From positions 1 through 22,944 of the forward strand of contig NZ_JBCFBO010000005.1 in the NCBI RefSeq assembly GCF_038562635.1: a stretch of DNA of 22,944 bases, in the 5' to 3' direction. The number at the start of each line of letters is the position of its first letter. Position 1 is the stretch's first letter. A program made the translations under genes and the position numbers. Under the pieces are notes generated by a model. The model was not told where the DNA came from. It saw only the letters and a list, made by a program, of their open reading frames with translations, and ran no database searches. This stretch comes from Methanobacterium sp. Lineage in GTDB: Archaea > Methanobacteriota > Methanobacteria > Methanobacteriales > Methanobacteriaceae. Below, piece by piece: positions 7,062 through 13,660 of the stretch.

Positions 7062-8585
7062 TTATTTTGTCTTAATAAAACCCTTATCTAACAGCCACTG
7101 AATGTCATTAAATGGGGCTATTTTTGTGCCCCAAAGTGTATCCAGCGTAGGGATTGCATTTAATGCAGCTTCAATAAGATCTGCCTGCGGTAATCCCCAT
7201 GCAATTTTGTAACCTGCTACAATCAAATAGCCTGCTCCTTTATCATCGGGGATTGGTTGTCCTAGATTAGCGATCAAATCCAATAAGCAGTACTTTCTGA
7301 CTATATCAATCCGATCTGGTTTTATTGATAGTTGCCCATTTTCAGAAAGTAAGATGCAACTGCTTCTAACAGCCTTATCAATCGCCATCAAAATTTCGTC
7401 GGTTGAATATCCTTCTAGGAGAAGAATTTCTGTAACATCGGCTCTATTTCCTGATGTCCTTAAAATGGCATGTTCTATTTCCAACGCTGTCAAGAAATGA
7501 ATGTCCTGTAGTTCTCTTCGCAATTTAATTGGTGCCGTTTTAATCTGAATGAAATCCTTTGTGGTAGGCTTTGCAAGCATCTTACGTAAATCACCGTTAA
7601 GAGATGAAAAATAGCCTGCACCATCTAGAAATTCTATAAAAACAGCTTGTGGGTATTTCCTTAATGTCACCTCTCTGGAGCTATCCGTCTGGTCAACAAC
7701 TTTGTGAGAAACGCTGCCTGAATCGCCCGCGTAATACTGGCTTTGTATAAATACCTTTGCACCGTCTTTTCGAGACTGGAAAGGTATAATAAAATCATAC
7801 TTGCGTTTTTTAATTGTGTTATCAGCTGGAATGCCTTCTAACAGCTCGCCAATTTCCACATCTTGAGTATTGAAATCCTTTCCAGCTTCCAATCCCCAAT
7901 CTGCCATATATGTTCTTAGAATTGTCTCTGGAATATGACCTTGTGTAGCAGTTATTGAACCCCTCGACTGGAAAATAACAATGGAACTAATGAGAGAGTC
8001 GGCATTTCCCAAGACCTTTTGGGAGATATATGAACTTCCCAAGCTCCATAACTGTTTCGCATATATTTCATCTGAAATTATCAAATGGAAATAGCTAGCG
8101 GTGAATACTTTTTGGTACTCCTCCTGCCCTGATAGTTGGACTATGATCTTCGTTACGTCACCTAATGATAGTGTGCGCGGTAATGCTTTATTCCTCCATT
8201 GTCCACTTACAGTTTTCTGTGGATAGTTTGAAAGATTATAGGTATTTGTAAGCAATAACGGAAACTGGCATTTCAGATTATTGTCAGTTTTTCCAGTAGC
8301 CAGCAACAGAACATTGCAAATACTGTCTAATGCTTCTTTGGCCTGTGGTCCATCTTTTCCAGCTATGTACACAATAGCGTTACTTGCAAGAGATGTCGAA
8401 GAGCAAGATGAGATGTCTTTGAAATTACCTGTTATTTCTGCAAGCAAGTCAAAACCGTTTTTTAATAGCTCCAAATTAATCTTAAACTGCGGTGTATCTC
8501 GAATTTCACCCAATGATGGTGTTACCCATAAATCAAATTCTGATAATTTTTCATCTAATGATGTTTCATAACTATTCAGTTTCAT
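7062..8585 (-). CDS. putative type II restriction endonuclease
   Basis: The ATG at 8585 has AGGAGG six bases upstream, giving 507 aa. An earlier in-frame start at 8603 would lie inside the controller gene. The gene lies between a controller-type regulator and a methyltransferase in one operon, which is the usual place for the endonuclease. A possible nuclease core is KYDFIIPF (about 263-270), then KVFIQSQYYAGDSGSVSHK (about 277-295): an acidic residue followed about 17 residues later by a QxQ-type strand, as in some divergent PD-(D/E)XK enzymes. The C-terminal third (about 370-450) is helical and may hold a winged-helix-like DNA-reading part. Function rests mainly on context. The catalytic residues are uncertain. 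Confidence 0.7.
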   Translation of the reverse strand: MKLNSYETSLDEKLSEFDLWVTPSLGEIRDTPQFKINLELLKNGFDLLAEITGNFKDISSCSSTSLASNAIVYIAGKDGPQAKEALDSICNVLLLATGKTDNNLKCQFPLLLTNTYNLSNYPQKTVSGQWRNKALPRTLSLGDVTKIIVQLSGQEEYQKVFTASYFHLIISDEIYAKQLWSLGSSYISQKVLGNADSLISSIVIFQSRGSITATQGHIPETILRTYMADWGLEAGKDFNTQDVEIGELLEGIPADNTIKKRKYDFIIPFQSRKDGAKVFIQSQYYAGDSGSVSHKVVDQTDSSREVTLRKYPQAVFIEFLDGAGYFSSLNGDLRKMLAKPTTKDFIQIKTAPIKLRRELQDIHFLTALEIEHAILRTSGNRADVTEILLLEGYSTDEILMAIDKAVRSSCILLSENGQLSIKPDRIDIVRKYCLLDLIANLGQPIPDDKGAGYLIVAGYKIAWGLPQADLIEAALNAIPTLDTLWGTKIAPFNDIQWLLDKGFIKTK

Positions 8586-8595
8586 GGTAATCCTC

Positions 8596-8799
8596 CTATG
8601 CATCTATAAATTCAAAGATGTCTCCAATTTCGCAATGTAGTAGTTTGCAAATCTTTTCAAGACTTTCCAATGAAACTGCTTCTCCATGCCCCATTCGAGC
8701 AAGGACATTAGAACTAATACCTGCCATTACTTTCAAATCAGTACGTTTCATTTTTTTATCAATTAACAGCTTCCATAGCTTATCATAGCAAACCGCCAT
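8596..8799 (-). CDS. XRE-family (Cro/CI-type) regulator, likely restriction-modification controller protein
   Basis: The ATG at 8799 gives 67 aa; the frame also runs upstream from a GTG at 8829, but GGGGG lies just before the ATG. Nearly the whole protein is one helix-turn-helix domain of the HTH_26 type: YDKLWKLLIDKKMKRTDL, MAGISSNVLARM (recognition part) and SLESLEKICKLLHCEIGDIF. Proteins of this size and place act as C proteins that delay and then limit endonuclease expression by binding their own promoter. The gene heads the operon, ten bases before the endonuclease start. Candidate operator repeats lie between promoter and start (8804-8840). Confidence 0.85.
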   Translation of the reverse strand: MAVCYDKLWKLLIDKKMKRTDLKVMAGISSNVLARMGHGEAVSLESLEKICKLLHCEIGDIFEFIDA

Positions 8800-8803
8800 A
8801 TAA

Positions 8804-8840
8804 GAACACCCCCAAACCAAAGCGGACACCCATTCATGAA
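8804..8840 (-). promoter_or_regulatory. candidate controller binding sites
   Basis: Written on the plus strand, GAACACCC (8804-8811) and GGACACCC (8824-8831) repeat directly with a 20-bp step, two helical turns. The 8-bp palindrome TTCATGAA (8833-8840) abuts the -10 box. All lie between the promoter and the regulator start codon, where a C protein would bind. Confidence 0.35.
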
Positions 8841-8869
8841 ATTATATCACAGCAGCTATGCTTTTACAA
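8841..8869 (-). promoter_or_regulatory. promoter of the restriction-modification operon
   Basis: On the minus strand TTGTAA (8869-8864) and a consensus TATAAT (8846-8841) are 17 bases apart. They lie about 42 bases before the regulator start. Confidence 0.75.
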
Positions 8870-9080
8870 TTTATTATTGATATTTCGTGTTCAAAAATCA
8901 CTATATAATGATTTTTTACCAATTTTCTCTTATTGGCCTATATGTTATTAGTATATGTTTTTTGCTCAAACGCCCTTAAATTAGATAGTATTTTTTGTTA
9001 TCCAACTGATCAGAAAAGCCGTACCGTTTTCTCGTGCAAGCTAGCTGTCTGCGGTGTTACACATTACACGGAGGGAGGAA

Positions 9081-9146
9081 GTGGATAGAAGACACATGAA
9101 CTTCATTCACCACTTTGGCTATAGTTTCAATAACGGCGATTTTTGA
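9081..9146 (+). CDS. possible 21-aa peptide with a very strong ribosome site
   Basis: GGAGGGAGG (9070-9078) precedes a GTG at 9081 that opens 21 codons, rich in His, Phe and Asn, ending at TGA 9144-9146. The patch 9000-9145 has more GC than its surroundings. On the opposite strand a 38-codon frame in the same patch also looks coding (KIAVIETIAKVVNEVHVSS), so this may instead be an old gene fragment reading the other way. The remaining DNA between 8870 and 9312 holds only AT-rich sequence and an AATTATGAA dyad (9209-9232). Confidence 0.2.
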   Translation: MDRRHMNFIHHFGYSFNNGDF

Positions 9147-9312
9147 TACATGTTTTATAAAACATAATTTTCAGTGTTTTTCTATTTTTGAATTGTATCA
9201 TATAACGCTTCATAATTTATTGTAATTATGAAATATTTTTGATACTATATACTTGTATAGGAAAATTAAGGATACTTGTTACTAAATAGTAGTATATATG
9301 TGGGTCGATGAA

Positions 9313-9341
9313 TTGCTTAAACTTTTATGTATGGATATAAA
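9313..9341 (+). promoter_or_regulatory. promoter of the 9394-9912 gene
   Basis: TTGCTT (9313-9318) and TATAAA (9336-9341) are separated by 17 bases and lie about 50 bases before the start codon. Confidence 0.55.
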
Positions 9342-9393
9342 CCTCCCATTATGTTTAAGATGAACAAAATATAGTAAAATAGGAGAAATTAGC

Positions 9394-9912
9394 ATGAAGA
9401 AAATAATGAGTTCATGGCATGTTGGTGTTGCCGCAGAAGCCTATGCAGCTGCATTATTTGCACGCTGTGGCTATGATGTTTCTGTTCAGTATGGGGCAAA
9501 CCAACCAGAATATGATATTATCGTTGTTAATGGTAATCAGATGTTAAAGATATCTGTTAAGGGTAGCCAGGACGGAGGTTGGGGGCTAACGCAGAAATAC
9601 AAGAAAGTCAACTGTACATATCACGAGGCAACGGCAAAATGGCTTTCTGCGCATCATAAGGGGACAATATTTTGCCTTGTACAGTTCATAGATGTTGCTA
9701 TAACTGATATGCCACGAGTATATCTTGCTACGCCAGACGAAATTGCTGAGAGGCTAAATGCATCTGCTGTTGGGCGAGGTGAGACAATCTTATATGAAAA
9801 TCACGTGTGGAGTAAGCAGGCAGTTGGATACGGCACCATTGATAAGATTCCAGATACTTGGAGATTTTCTAAAGAACGTGTTCAGGAATTATTACTCAAG
9901 TTTGGAGTTTAA
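9394..9912 (+). CDS. PD-(D/E)XK nuclease-fold protein, possibly inactive or divergent
   Basis: The protein is 172 aa; the ATG at 9394 follows AGGAG by eight bases. The first 60 residues have the PD-(D/E)XK layout: helix WHVGVAAEAYAAALFARCGYDV with Glu15, a strand with PEYDIIVV (Asp41), then KISVKG (Lys56). In Holliday-junction-resolvase-like and intron-type members the residue two before Lys is Glu or Gln; here it is Ser54. The enzyme may use another acidic residue or may bind DNA without cutting. The C-terminal part, with several Trp, matches nothing I know. It stands alone and divergent from the restriction operon, with its own promoter. The fold is likely; nuclease activity is unproven. 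Confidence 0.7.
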   Translation: MKKIMSSWHVGVAAEAYAAALFARCGYDVSVQYGANQPEYDIIVVNGNQMLKISVKGSQDGGWGLTQKYKKVNCTYHEATAKWLSAHHKGTIFCLVQFIDVAITDMPRVYLATPDEIAERLNASAVGRGETILYENHVWSKQAVGYGTIDKIPDTWRFSKERVQELLLKFGV

Positions 9913-9967
9913 TAAAAAATAATATTGAAGTAAGAGTAATGGTATTAATTAAAAATGACTGAAATTA

Positions 9968-10108
9968 TTGAAAGAAGAGCTAAATAAAAAACTATGGGCG
10001 AGTTGTGTCTATAAAGCTTATCGGGTTGATTTGGAACTGGAGTCAAGTCAGTTAGGAAAAGATTTGGTAGATACTTTAGGATATTGTAATGAAGGATATG
10101 AAAATTAG
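9968..10108 (+). pseudogene. 46-codon remnant, unrecognised
   Basis: A frame from TTG at 9968 to TAG at 10106-10108 reads KKLWASCVYKAYRVDLELES and on to LVDTLGYCNEGYEN. Amino-acid use looks like a real protein, but there is no ribosome site before the TTG and no ATG. It lies between two plus-strand genes and is probably the tail of a lost gene. Confidence 0.3.
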
Positions 10109-10146
10109 TTCATTTGATCATCCAACCAAGAGAGGAGTGAAGGACA

Positions 10147-10848
10147 TTGATTATAGAGAAGATTGTGATTGATAAGTTAGCTGAAAATGATATTGATACT
10201 TTTGAAGTGGATACTTCAGATTCTCAACTCGAAACACTAATTACACTTAAGAATAGTAATGTTGAAGAATTTCTCCGGTTCATTAAATCCCATAATATTA
10301 CAACCGTGTTTTACAACAAGGCATTTTATGATCCTGATATCTTTAAAATAACAGATCAAGTGATTAGCAGATTAGATGATGACTTACTTAAACTATTGGC
10401 CTATGAAATAGATAATTACAACATTCAAATAGATGATATTGATTTTTCAAGACCTATTCAAATAACTTACTTTGCATTATATCAAGGGCAAAAAGTTGGA
10501 TTTTTTGAAAGTGATTATTGGCATCTTGATGAAGGATTGTTACTGGGAAAAGAAAAATATTTGGATTTGATTGAATCCTATGAATGTGCCATTGATGACG
10601 TGCTTGAAAGACGCAAAGAAACTGAAGAGAAACTTAAATCAGATTTGGAAACCTTAATATATGAAGATGAGCAGTTTTTGTTATGCACAAACCAAAGACT
10701 TCGATTAAGTTATATACAGCAACTGTTAAATAAAAAGAATTTGGTGCAATATCGGGAATTATTTACGCATGGTTCAGAGTTCATTAACCCTCGTACAGCC
10801 CAAAACTATATTGACTTAGTTTGGAAGAAGTTGAAAGTTTCAAATTAG
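10147..10848 (+). CDS. hypothetical protein, 233 aa
   Basis: A TTG start at 10147 follows AGGAG (10133-10137) by nine bases; no ATG is better placed. The protein is acidic and soluble with no TM segment. The N-terminal 140 residues alternate strands and helices. A long charged helix follows (about 150-180, VLERRKETEEKLKSDLETLI), likely a coiled coil. The tail, about 185-233, is basic and helical (NQRLRLSYIQQLLNKKNL, then TAQNYIDLVWKKLK) and could bind nucleic acid. I do not recognise the family. It follows the nuclease-fold gene by 234 bases on the same strand and may share the island's defence role, but nothing shows this. Confidence 0.7.
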   Translation: MIIEKIVIDKLAENDIDTFEVDTSDSQLETLITLKNSNVEEFLRFIKSHNITTVFYNKAFYDPDIFKITDQVISRLDDDLLKLLAYEIDNYNIQIDDIDFSRPIQITYFALYQGQKVGFFESDYWHLDEGLLLGKEKYLDLIESYECAIDDVLERRKETEEKLKSDLETLIYEDEQFLLCTNQRLRLSYIQQLLNKKNLVQYRELFTHGSEFINPRTAQNYIDLVWKKLKVSN

Positions 10849-10882
10849 TTGCAAATTTGAACTTTGCAAAAGGGGAAGTGTA

Positions 10883-10933
10883 ATGTTCGGATGGCTATGG
10901 TGGGCTTCACTCGAACGCTTTTATTTTTTGTAA
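10883..10933 (+). CDS. possible 16-aa tryptophan-rich peptide
   Basis: AAAGGGGAAG lies just before an ATG at 10883. The peptide MFGWLWWASLERFYFL is hydrophobic with three Trp. The same bases form the hairpin at 10885-10916, so this may be a terminator that happens to read as a peptide. Short Trp-rich peptides can be leaders or membrane toxins. Support is the ribosome site and composition. Confidence 0.3.
   Translation: MFGWLWWASLERFYFL
10885..10930 (+). terminator. probable terminator of the 10147-10848 gene
   Basis: GTTCG (10885-10889) pairs with CGAAC (10912-10916), with an inner GTG/CAC pairing, followed by GCTTTTATTTTTTG. The stem is imperfect but the T tract is good. Confidence 0.45.
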
Positions 10934-10944
10934 AAATAAATACC

Positions 10945-10974
10945 AAAAAAGAAAGTAGCTTATTTACTACTTTC
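10945..10974 (-). terminator. intrinsic terminator overlapping the recombinase stop codon
   Basis: On the minus strand GAAAGTAG (10974-10967) and CTACTTTC (10958-10951) form a perfect 8-bp stem, and the loop contains the gene's TAA. TTTTTT follows. The last codons of the recombinase are therefore part of its terminator. Confidence 0.8.
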
Positions 10975-11562
10975 ATATTCTTTAACACGTCTATAAAATG
11001 TACTTTTTTTCATATCTAACATTTCTATGGCTTTAACTGCAGTTAATTTTCCCTTCTTCCAATCATCATAAACATTTTTAAGGTTTTCATTGACTATCTT
11101 TTTCCTACCTTTATACAATCCTTTACTTTTTGCTATTGCAATACCTTCTGCTTGACGTGTTTTTATCTTAATGCGTTCTTTTTCTGCCATATAGGTTAGC
11201 AATTCAAATACTATATTTGCTATTAGTTTCTTTTCAAGATCTGATTTATTTTTTGTATTTAATATCGATGTATCTAATACAACAATTTCAATTCCGTTAG
11301 ATTGGATTTCCTGCCATTCATTTTTTATCATATCCATATTTCTTCCTAAACGATCTAATTCTTTTATGACTAAGGTATCTCCATCTCTGAGCAAACTATT
11401 TTTCAATGTCAGATATCCGTTTCTATTAAAGTCTTTACCACTAACCTTATCTTCAATAATATCTCTTTCATCAACTCCATATTCTAATAATGCTTGTTTT
11501 TGTCTATCAGTATTTTGTTCTTTACTACTAACTCTTATGTAACCAAATATTTTATTTGCCAT
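10960..11562 (-). CDS. serine recombinase, resolvase/invertase family
   Basis: The product is 200 aa from the second of two adjacent ATGs; that one stands eight bases after AGGGG, the first only five. It begins with the catalytic segment IFGYIRVSSKEQ, whose Ser in RVS attacks DNA. Other family marks are the paired arginines at KELDRLGRN (about 68-76), the long E helix ending MAEKERIKIKTRQAEGIA, and a C-terminal helix-turn-helix (LTAVKAIEMLDMKKSTFYRRVKEY). It would cut and rejoin DNA at paired short sites as a transposon resolvase or an inversion enzyme. No transposase is present, and the upstream DNA (11566-11851) could hold its site but I cannot define one. The gene ends inside its own terminator. 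Confidence 0.9.
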   Translation of the reverse strand: MANKIFGYIRVSSKEQNTDRQKQALLEYGVDERDIIEDKVSGKDFNRNGYLTLKNSLLRDGDTLVIKELDRLGRNMDMIKNEWQEIQSNGIEIVVLDTSILNTKNKSDLEKKLIANIVFELLTYMAEKERIKIKTRQAEGIAIAKSKGLYKGRKKIVNENLKNVYDDWKKGKLTAVKAIEMLDMKKSTFYRRVKEYESSK

Positions 11563-11582
11563 CATTTCTTCCCCTTTACGTA

Positions 11583-11612
11583 ATTATACTAAAATACTAG
11601 CATTATGTTCCA
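11583..11612 (-). promoter_or_regulatory. promoter of the serine recombinase
   Basis: On the minus strand a consensus TATAAT (11588-11583) lies just before the ribosome site, so the leader is very short. A TTGGAA/GGAACA element 17-19 bases upstream may be the -35. AGTAT is repeated beside the -10 and could serve recombinase autoregulation. Confidence 0.45.
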
Positions 11613-11851
11613 ATAGAATCAAGATGGGTCATGATACGTTTCATAATTGACTTTTGGTAGTTATCTGGGACGATTTTCTTATAACTTCTGTCGTTCCATT
11701 GAGGTATACTCCAATTGGAAGATTAATTATTAACTAATTTTCTTGCATTTGCAGAATTTACAAGGTTGCTAAAATTACTGGGATAAGTTAATCTACTTTG
11801 ATCAGAGAGCCCAGGTGTAGAAAAGCAATAACCCTTGATTATTAAAGCTGC
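11603..11851 (-). pseudogene. 83-codon gene remnant with one internal stop
   Basis: A single minus-strand frame is coding-like from 11851 to a TAA at 11603-11605 and is broken only by a TAA at 11723-11725. The upstream half contains GYCFSTPGLSDQSRLTYPSN. The downstream half contains WSIPQWNDRSYKKIVPDNY and ends MTHLDSIGT. The frame is kept across the stop, so a nonsense change in a once-longer gene is likely. Its end overlaps the recombinase promoter. I do not recognise the protein. Confidence 0.5.
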
Positions 11852-11880
11852 TTAGAATACTTTTAAAATACTTATTAATA

Positions 11881-11919
11881 AAAAAATAAAGGAAATCAAA
11901 TAAATTTCCTTTATTTTTT
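11881..11919. terminator. strong bidirectional terminator
   Basis: A perfect 16-base inverted repeat, AAAAAATAAAGGAAAT (11881-11896) and its complement (11904-11919), has a 7-base loop. A and T runs lie on both outer sides. It separates the recombinase region from the small-membrane-protein cluster. Confidence 0.8.
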
Positions 11920-12048
11920 ACGCCATTTCTATCTTACATGAAAAGCGCCCAGACGAAGCCCACAAAATACATCTATAACAATTTTAACAAATATTTTATT
12001 AAATTAAAAGTACCTATAAAAAGTTAATTAAAATAAGATATCCAATTA

Positions 12049-12159
12049 TTACCCTTTTTTCCCAAATGTGAAATACATGATAGTGATTATAAAAATTATG
12101 GAGATTATAAAAGACAATTATCTTTTTTTGTATAATATAATTCGTTGAACCCTCCTTCC
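12049..12159 (-). pseudogene. broken small membrane peptide gene
   Basis: GGAAGGAGGG (12159-12150 on the minus strand) is a strong ribosome site with no usable start at the right distance. The frame after it reads ILYKKR, a TAA, then LSFIISIIFIITIMYFTFG and ends at TAA 12049-12051. A charged N-terminus plus a TM helix, as in the neighbours, interrupted by a stop and lacking ATG, suggests a dead member of the small-protein cluster. The evidence is modest. Confidence 0.3.
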
Positions 12160-12257
12160 AATAGAGACAAATTACTTCTATTAAGTTCCGTTTCTACCCA
12201 ATATTTCTTTATACGCAATATTATGATGATTCAACGTTATAATGAATATTTTCTTAG

Positions 12258-12419
12258 TTATTTTTTATTGTTGCTATCTGAAAAATATCCATACAATACA
12301 AGGAAGATTCCTATTATTACCAATAGTGCAGTTACTACTCCTATCCCAATAAATAAGGATAATATAATAGCAACTAATATAATAGATATTCCTAAAAGCA
12401 TATCTTTTACTTGATTCAT
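12258..12419 (-). CDS. small membrane protein, 53 aa, two TM segments
   Basis: The ATG at 12419 follows AAAGGGTGA. The peptide MNQVKDMLLGISIILVAIIL starts a first helix, and a second (VVTALLVIIGIFLVLYGYF) is separated by a GIG turn; the tail SDSNNKK is polar. It is a typical hairpin membrane protein. A longer open frame on the opposite strand over the same bases has no ribosome site and odd composition, so this strand is preferred. Two TACAATAAAG-YYGTAAACT repeats lie upstream (12457-12475 and 12511-12529) and may be regulatory. I see no other gene between 12420 and 12661. Function is unknown. Confidence 0.6.
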   Translation of the reverse strand: MNQVKDMLLGISIILVAIILSLFIGIGVVTALLVIIGIFLVLYGYFSDSNNKK

Positions 12420-12661
12420 ACAATTCAATCACCCTTTAAAATAAAAATATCAAAAATACAATAAAGCCGTAAACTATATAGTTCCAATTTTTACTTTTCG
12501 AATTTTTTTGTACAATAAAGTTGTAAACTGGATAAAATAATATTAATCTATTTTGAAATTTATACATTCTATTTATATAGTTTAACACTGTTTAAATTTT
12601 TTTTGGTAATCTTTTTAACTTGTGTTTTATTATCCTATAAAACGTTTTTTATTAGCATTTT

Positions 12662-12784
12662 TCAATTAATCTTATTTTTCTTAATATAGATATCTAAGGC
12701 TTTTAATAATCTTAACATTGTAATAGATATTAATACATAAAAAAGCACACTTGCAATCATCGATATAATCGCTAAAAAAGGCAT
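12662..12784 (-). CDS. small membrane protein, 40 aa, one or two TM segments
   Basis: GGGGGGATAGAA precedes the ATG at 12784. The product begins MPFLAIISMIASVLFYVLIS, one long helix, and ends LKALDIYIKKNKIN. The tail pattern LKALDIYIKKN matches IKALKIYINKN at the end of the 42-aa protein at 18715-18843, so the two form one family of mini membrane proteins with a basic cytoplasmic tail. It lies 23 bases after the small lipoprotein gene 12808-13083, probably in the same transcript. Function is unknown. Confidence 0.6.
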   Translation of the reverse strand: MPFLAIISMIASVLFYVLISITMLRLLKALDIYIKKNKIN

Positions 12785-12807
12785 TTCTATCCCCCCTAAA
12801 AAATATT

Positions 12808-13083
12808 TTATGTATAGAATAAACACTCTTTAATTTTATTAAATTTTCCCCTTTGCATATAATAGTAATTTAAAAGTACCAACAAGTCAATTATTAACAT
12901 CTCATCAGAGCCATCCAGATAAAGATAAATACCGTTCTTGATATAATAAGAACTTAAGGATGATTTAACCATTAAATTAACATTATTTAAATTTACATCT
13001 GTAAAAAAAGAATCAGAATTATTACAACCAACTGTCATTAATAAAGCAATTAATATAACTACTATAAAAATCCCTTTCTTCAT
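12808..13083 (-). CDS. small lipoprotein, 91 aa
   Basis: The ATG at 13083 follows AAGGAGACAAAAA. The N-terminus is a lipoprotein signal: Lys-Lys, a hydrophobic run (GIFIVVILIALLMTV) and a lipobox LMTVGC, so the mature protein would begin at Cys20 and be anchored on the outer face of the membrane. The remainder is short, polar, then hydrophobic (LLVLLNYYYMQRGKF), and matches nothing I know. The C-terminus may be truncated compared with relatives. It is preceded by the 81-aa membrane protein and followed by the 40-aa one. Confidence 0.65.
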   Translation of the reverse strand: MKKGIFIVVILIALLMTVGCNNSDSFFTDVNLNNVNLMVKSSLSSYYIKNGIYLYLDGSDEMLIIDLLVLLNYYYMQRGKFNKIKECLFYT

Positions 13084-13109
13084 TTTTTGTCTCCTTATTT
13101 AATACAGGA

Positions 13110-13434
13110 TATTTGATATCATACGTATTAAATATTAAAAAGTTTTTTGATTCTATCAGTACCAACTACCAGAACAATTCCATAAATAATGACAGCTATA
13201 GTTATCCAGATTGCAAAAGAAATTGGGATATCGCTTGCATAGTCTATAGCTTGACTTTTCCATGAACCTTTTTGCATATCTAGACCCTGTATAATTTTCA
13301 ATCCGTATAATTGTAACGATAAAAGTAAGCTCCCCAAAATAATTGCCAAACTAACAACTAATGGCTTGTTCATATAAACCCTCCTTGTACAAACTAAAAA
13401 TTGCTTTTTCCATATTTTATTACTTATGTGACGC
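13110..13434 (-). repeat. duplicated segment, copy 1
   Basis: From about 13110 to 13434 the DNA matches 15420-15743 closely. This covers the 81-aa gene, its ribosome site and the left half of the leader dyad. Similarity ends abruptly inside the dyad loop, near 13447 versus 15756. Copy 1 keeps the full dyad and promoter. Confidence 0.8.
13128..13373 (-). CDS. two-TM membrane protein, 81 aa, copy 1 of a duplicated gene
   Basis: The ATG at 13373 follows AGGAGGGTTTAT. Helix 1 spans about residues 4-27 and helix 2 about 50-72; between them is a polar outer loop with DMQKGSWKSQAIDYASD, and the tail TDRIKKLFNI is basic. Copy 2 at 15437-15682 differs at only four of 81 residues. This copy has a good promoter (13474-13503) and a leader with a perfect GTGACGC dyad. 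Function is unknown; such small two-helix proteins often modulate larger membrane complexes. Confidence 0.7.
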   Translation of the reverse strand: MNKPLVVSLAIILGSLLLSLQLYGLKIIQGLDMQKGSWKSQAIDYASDIPISFAIWITIAVIIYGIVLVVGTDRIKKLFNI

Positions 13435-13462
13435 TATATTCGAAAACTGCGTCACAATAAGT
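13422..13462 (-). promoter_or_regulatory. operator or leader hairpin upstream of copy 1
   Basis: ACTTATGTGACGC (13422-13434) and GCGTCACAATAAGT (13449-13462) form an inverted repeat with one extra A. It lies just downstream of the predicted transcription start, where it could be a repressor site or an RNA stem in the leader. No T run follows, so a plain terminator is unlikely. Confidence 0.5.
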
Positions 13463-13473
13463 GATTCACCAAA

Positions 13474-13503
13474 ATTATATCAACCGTTTTTCAAAACGTT
13501 CAA
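13474..13503 (-). promoter_or_regulatory. promoter of copy 1
   Basis: On the minus strand TTGAAC (13503-13498) and TATAAT (13479-13474) are 18 bases apart, ahead of the dyad leader. Copy 2 lacks this sequence. I see no gene from 13504 to 13660. Confidence 0.55.
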
Positions 13504-13660
13504 TTATCTTTTCATGCCACTTAATTTTAAATTAATGCTTAGTTCGCTTTATTTTACTGTTGAACATAATTCTATTTCAAATACATTTACTATGGAGAAA
13601 AGATTGAGAGCACTAAATATATGAAATAAACAACTTATAGTTATAATTAAATACTATTTG

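Noticed and set aside
9209..9232. AATTATGAA dyad as a terminator
   Set aside because: The stem is only A/T pairs but one G-C at each end; no gene ends before it, so an operator or chance is as likely.
12145..12414. 89-codon plus-strand open frame
   Set aside because: It has no ribosome site and lies over a minus-strand two-helix protein gene with good start signals and clear TM composition.
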